Assembly (NCBI GenBank): GCA_017459985.1
Contig: JAFUBX010000005.1
Coordinates: 62,001-126,000 of the forward strand
From: Parasporobacterium sp.
GTDB taxonomy: Bacteria > Bacillota > Clostridia > Lachnospirales > Lachnospiraceae
Direction: 5' to 3'
Length of the DNA: 64,000 nucleotides
Shown: one piece after another, positions 61,139 through 64,000 of the stretch
Layout of the letters: every line of letters begins with the position of its first letter
Numbering within the stretch: the stretch's first letter is position 1
Made by a program: the position numbers and the translations under genes
The notes under the pieces: model-generated
The model's database searches: none
What the model was told of the DNA's origin: nothing
Seen by the model: only the letters and a program-made list of their open reading frames with translations

Positions 61139-61486
61139 TTACAGATCTGAAACTTCAACCGTTTCGCCGTCTGCCCAGATCCGCTCCAGGTCATAGAACA
61201 GACGCTCTTCCTGGTTGAAGATATGAATGATGATATCCCGGTAATCCATCAGGATCCAGTTGGAAGTGCTGTAGCCTTCCACACTTTTCGGTGCGATCCC
61301 TGCTTTGCCGAGTTTTTCTTCGATATTGTCAGCGATCGTCTGGATCTGGCGGAGATTGGATCCGCCGGCAATGATGAAATAATCCGCCAGGACACTGATC
61401 TTGCTGATGTCGATCACCTTGATGTCGATCCCCTTCTTCTCTTCAATACACTCACAGGCTGTTTTTGCAAGTTCTTTGCTGGTCAT
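61139..61486 (-). CDS. rsfS: Ribosomal silencing factor RsfS
   Basis: Binds protein L14 of the large subunit and blocks 30S joining under starvation. The 115 residues have the family features: KTACECIEEKKGIDIKVIDISKISVLADYFIIAGGSNLRQIQTIADNI followed by VEGYSTSNWILMDYRDIIIHIFNQEERLFYDLERIW. It overlaps yqeK by 4 bases; the yqeK-rsfS order is standard for Firmicutes. lexA, convergent on the other strand, ends 10 bases away with no evident terminator. Confidence 0.94.
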   Translation of the reverse strand: MTSKELAKTACECIEEKKGIDIKVIDISKISVLADYFIIAGGSNLRQIQTIADNIEEKLGKAGIAPKSVEGYSTSNWILMDYRDIIIHIFNQEERLFYDLERIWADGETVEVSDL

Positions 61487-62085
61487 TCAACGCCCTCTCT
61501 TTCTTCGATCAGTTTCTTGTAAAAATCTCTTGTTTTCTCCGTCAGCGGGTCAATATCCGCCCCCTGCTTCTTCAGATATTCCAATGTCCGGTCCGCGATC
61601 ATGTAAACCGCTTTATCAAGATCCGTAAACGCCGTTTCCCGGATGTTTTCGATCTTCATGATGATCCCTTCCCGGTTTGGCTCGATAAAATCAGCCACAT
61701 AGATGATCTTCTGCATGACCGACATATCCGGTGCTCCGGTGGTATGGGTCCGGATCGCATCATGGATCTCCCGGTCGAAAATCCCGTATTCTTCCTGGGC
61801 TACAGCCGGTCCTACCAGAGCATGAATCAGCTTCGGATGCTGCAGGTAATAATCGGAAAGGTAGATCATTCCATCCTCGGCAGCCCGCAGCTGCTGGGGC
61901 AGGGACATACATTTGGCACAATCATGCATATATCCGGCGATCATGACCCGGTCGATTTCGTATTTGTACCACCGCATTGCCAGAGCCGCCGCCGTATAGG
62001 CAACTCCGCGGGTATGAAGAAATCTCTTCTCATCCAGATTGGCATTCAGCTGCCCTTCCAGCATCCCCACCAGTTCGAATTTCAT
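61483..62085 (-). CDS. yqeK: HD-domain hydrolase YqeK, diadenosine tetraphosphatase
   Basis: Predicted symmetrical Ap4A hydrolase of the HD superfamily. The 200 residues hold the metal ligands in RFLHTRGVAYTAAALA (histidine about 24) and IAGYMHDCAK (HD about 53-54), with HTTGAPDMSVMQKIIYVADFIEPNR (about 115-140) later. Its genomic place before rsfS is conserved; nadD, the usual upstream gene, is missing here and yhbY lies directly upstream with one base between. Confidence 0.92.
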   Translation of the reverse strand: MKFELVGMLEGQLNANLDEKRFLHTRGVAYTAAALAMRWYKYEIDRVMIAGYMHDCAKCMSLPQQLRAAEDGMIYLSDYYLQHPKLIHALVGPAVAQEEYGIFDREIHDAIRTHTTGAPDMSVMQKIIYVADFIEPNREGIIMKIENIRETAFTDLDKAVYMIADRTLEYLKKQGADIDPLTEKTRDFYKKLIEEREGVE

Positions 62086-62086
62086 A

Positions 62087-62428
62087 TCAGTTCTCCTTAT
62101 GTTTCTTAGGGTTATATTTATAGAGGGTGATCTTCTTCCCCATGACCTGGATCACCTGACTGCCGGTACGTTCCGCAACGATCTGCGCGATCTCTCCCGG
62201 ATCATCCATGCAGTTCTTCAGGACTCCAACCTTGATCAGTTCTCTGGCTTCCAGAGCTTCGGCAATCGCCGCGGTGACCTCCGGAGTCAGTGATTCCTTT
62301 CCGACGTGTACCACCGGATCCAGATGATGGGCCTGACTTCTTAATAATGCTCGTTCTTTTCCTGTCATTTTCTCTGTCGCTTTCCTGATTGATCCTGACA
62401 TTCCGATTTCCGGAACCTCATCAGTCAT
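62087..62428 (-). CDS. yhbY: YhbY family CRM-domain RNA-binding protein
   Basis: Small ribosome-associated RNA-binding protein with one CRM domain: MTGKERALLRSQAHHLDPVVHVGKESLTPEVTAAI, then RELIKVGVLKNCMDDPGEIA, GSQVIQVMGKKITLYK. It is 113 residues from ATG 62428, which overlaps the obg stop by 8 bases; a TTG at 62440 and ATGs at 62401 and 62368 are in the same frame. The CRM core begins at the 62368 ATG, so the first about 20 residues may be an extension or untranslated. yhbY normally travels with obg and yqeK. Confidence 0.88.
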   Translation of the reverse strand: MTDEVPEIGMSGSIRKATEKMTGKERALLRSQAHHLDPVVHVGKESLTPEVTAAIAEALEARELIKVGVLKNCMDDPGEIAQIVAERTGSQVIQVMGKKITLYKYNPKKHKEN

Positions 62429-63713
62429 CAAAATATTCAAATTCGTGGCCGTAGACCCGGACCGTATCGCCCTCGCGGATCCCCAGCGTTTTCAGCTGAT
62501 CCAGGATTCCCTGCTCCCGCATAAAATTCTGGAAGAATAAAAATCCTTTTTCGGACTCCAGATTGGTATATCCCAGCATCCGCTCGATCCTGGGACCTTC
62601 CACGCTGTAAAGAGTCTCCCCTTCTTTCTTTACTTCAAAGGCCAGAATCTCCTCTTCAAAGTAATCCTCCACCTGGATCTCGCTTTCAAAGACGGAAGTA
62701 TCATCCGGAAGCTCCTGAAGAAGCTGCTTCACATAATAAAGAAGCGGGCGGATCCCTTCTTTGGTCGCTGCGGAGACAGGGAAAATACGGATATCCGGAT
62801 CGGGGCAGCTTCGGCGGATCTTTTCAATGATCTGCTCCCTTTCCTGCGGATCCGGAATCAGGTCCATCTTGTTCACCGCGATCACCTGGGCCTTCCGGCT
62901 GAGAATCTCATTGTAACCTTCCAGTTCCCGGTTGATGGCGGCAAGATCTTCCGAAGGATCCCTTCCCTCTGTACCGGCTCCGTCCACCAGATGGATCAGG
63001 ATCCGGCATCTCTCGATGTGCTTCAGAAAGTCGTGGCCCAGTCCCAGACCTTCAGAAGCACCTTCAATCAGTCCGGGAATATCCGCGATAACAAATCCTC
63101 CGTCCTCCAGATCCACCACGCCCAGATTGGGGCTGAGGGTCGTAAAATGATAATTGGCGATCTTGGGTCTTGCATTGGATACAACGGAAAGGAACGTGGA
63201 TTTTCCCACATTCGGAAATCCCACCAGTCCCACATCGGCGATGCTCTTAAGCTCCAGGATCACTTCCATTTCCTGGGCCTTTCCGCCGGGCTGGGCATAG
63301 CGGGGCGCCTGCATCACCGCCGTGGCATAATGCATGTTGCCGTTGCCGCCTCTTCCGCCCTTCAGCATGACATAGGGCTCTTCGGAATTTCCCATATCAT
63401 GAATTATCTTGCCGGTCTCTGCGTGACGGATCACCGTCCCCTTCGGAACATGGATCACGAGATCTTCCCCGTTCTTTCCATGCATGCGCCGTTTGCCGCC
63501 CTCTTCTCCGGAACCGGCAGCGTACTTTCGCCTGTGCTTGAAATCGATAAGAGTATTGATATTCTCATCCGTGACGAAGATCACATCTCCGCCCTTTCCG
63601 CCGTCTCCGCCGTCAGGGCCTCCGTCGGGAACATATTTTTCACGGCGGAAACTGACATGTCCGTCCCCGCCCTTTCCGGACTTAATAATAATTCTCGCTG
63701 TATCAATAAACAT
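62421..63713 (-). CDS. obg: GTPase Obg
   Basis: Essential ribosome-assembly and stress GTPase. The 430 residues comprise a glycine-rich Obg domain (1 to about 158; many GG turns such as GGPDGGDGGKGGDV), the G domain (G1 VGFPNVGKSTF about 163-173, G3 DIPGLIEGA, G4 NKMD, G5 SAATKEG) and a C-terminal OCT domain (about 350-430) typical of Firmicutes Obg. It is read after rpmA on the same strand, with a terminator between them, and overlaps yhbY at its end. Confidence 0.97.
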   Translation of the reverse strand: MFIDTARIIIKSGKGGDGHVSFRREKYVPDGGPDGGDGGKGGDVIFVTDENINTLIDFKHRRKYAAGSGEEGGKRRMHGKNGEDLVIHVPKGTVIRHAETGKIIHDMGNSEEPYVMLKGGRGGNGNMHYATAVMQAPRYAQPGGKAQEMEVILELKSIADVGLVGFPNVGKSTFLSVVSNARPKIANYHFTTLSPNLGVVDLEDGGFVIADIPGLIEGASEGLGLGHDFLKHIERCRILIHLVDGAGTEGRDPSEDLAAINRELEGYNEILSRKAQVIAVNKMDLIPDPQEREQIIEKIRRSCPDPDIRIFPVSAATKEGIRPLLYYVKQLLQELPDDTSVFESEIQVEDYFEEEILAFEVKKEGETLYSVEGPRIERMLGYTNLESEKGFLFFQNFMREQGILDQLKTLGIREGDTVRVYGHEFEYFDD

Positions 63714-63730
63714 AGATTGATCGTCCTGTT

Positions 63731-63764
63731 AAATAAAAGGCTTCAAACCGGAAGATTTGAAGCC
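63731..63764 (-). terminator. Rho-independent terminator between rpmA and obg
   Basis: 9-bp stem GGCTTCAAA/TTTGAAGCC with an 8-base loop (63739-63764), followed on the minus strand by TTTTATTT (63731-63738). It would end or attenuate the ribosomal protein operon before obg. Confidence 0.85.
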
Positions 63765-63777
63765 CTCGTGATCCTGA

Positions 63778-64000
63778 TTATTCCTCTACAGGAAGAACAG
63801 ATACCTGCTTTTTGTCTCTGCCTAACCGATGGAAGCTTACCTTGCCGTCAGCCAGTGCATACAGGGTATCATCCTTGCCGCGTCCAACATTCACGCCCGG
63901 ATGAATATGTGTGCCCCTCTGTCTGTAAAGAATATTGCCGGCCTTCACAAACTGTCCGTCTGCTCTCTTTGCGCCTAAACGCTTCGCCTCGGAATCTCTG
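63778..64000 (-). CDS. rpmA: 50S ribosomal protein L27, 3' part
   Basis: The C-terminal 73 residues of L27 run off the right edge of the window, so the start is not visible. The reading frame gives [56 protein letters not shown] and ends SVLPVEE. These match L27, which sits near the peptidyl-transferase centre. The rpmA-obg-yhbY-yqeK-rsfS order is the expected one for Firmicutes. Confidence 0.95.
   Translation of the reverse strand, partial: RDSEAKRLGAKRADGQFVKAGNILYRQRGTHIHPGVNVGRGKDDTLYALADGKVSFHRLGRDKKQVSVLPVEE

Overview
The window looks like chromosomal core from a Gram-positive Clostridia-type bacterium, most likely a Lachnospiraceae relative. The evidence is a PolC-type replicase, CGAAC-N4-GTTYG LexA boxes, a YneA-like LysM protein beside lexA, SepF, a XerS-like recombinase, EF-G2, and gene order typical of that group. 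Base composition is moderate, GATC and ATCCGG are common, and TTG starts occur. There is no prophage, insertion sequence, rRNA or cas gene. Genes are tightly packed, often overlapping by 1-35 bases.

Layout. 0-10.2 kb (+): pyrH-frr-uppS-cdsA-dxr-rseP-ispG-polC (pyrimidine, translation, isoprenoid, phospholipid, replication). 10.2-11.8 kb (+): ferredoxin-nitroreductase and a metallophosphoesterase. 11.8-14.9 kb (-): tRNA-Glu(CUC), an oxalate/formate-type MFS carrier and an AtoE-type short-chain fatty acid carrier. 15.1-26.3 kb (+): anchored GH25 lysozyme, pgk-tpiA, ruvAB, a SEDS/PBP pair, yicC-gmk-rpoZ, rimO-pgsA. 26.4-27.5 kb (-): recA with an SOS box. 27.6-28.5 kb: non-coding island with a 37-bp palindromic repeat array. 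28.6-33.6 kb (+): EF-G2 and two FAD oxidoreductases. 33.6-43.3 kb (+): an unknown protein, miaB-mutS-maf-mutL-miaA and a PLP lyase. 43.4-50.8 kb (+): radC, mreB-like, mreC, mreD, PBP2, rodA. 50.8-55.9 kb (+): an MGS-fold protein, a small P-loop protein, an HlyD-like protein, YggS, SepF, LspA, RluD. 55.9-57.0 kb: a second non-coding island. 57.0-58.8 kb (+): a TtcA-like sulfurtransferase and XerS-like recombinase. 58.8-60.3 kb (-): azlD, azlC, yneA-like. 60.5 kb (+): lexA, divergent from yneA-like across three SOS boxes. 61.1-64.0 kb (-): rsfS, yqeK, yhbY, obg, and the 3' part of rpmA.

How the genes fit together. Two themes dominate. One is envelope growth: lipid carrier, phospholipid, two SEDS/PBP pairs, mre genes, SepF and LspA. 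The other is genome maintenance: PolC, RuvAB, RecA, MutSL, RadC, XerS and LexA. The SOS circuit is unusually visible, with LexA boxes at recA and at the lexA/yneA divergent promoter.

Most unusual points: PolC lacks its 3'-5' exonuclease domain; the MreB-like and methylglyoxal-synthase-like proteins in the mre region have lost key active-site residues; a periodic palindromic repeat array lies between recA and EF-G2; a small P-loop/HlyD-like pair of unknown function sits in the elongation/division cluster; and one unknown gene appears to be leaderless. Functional calls are from reading the sequence only. No homology search was run.
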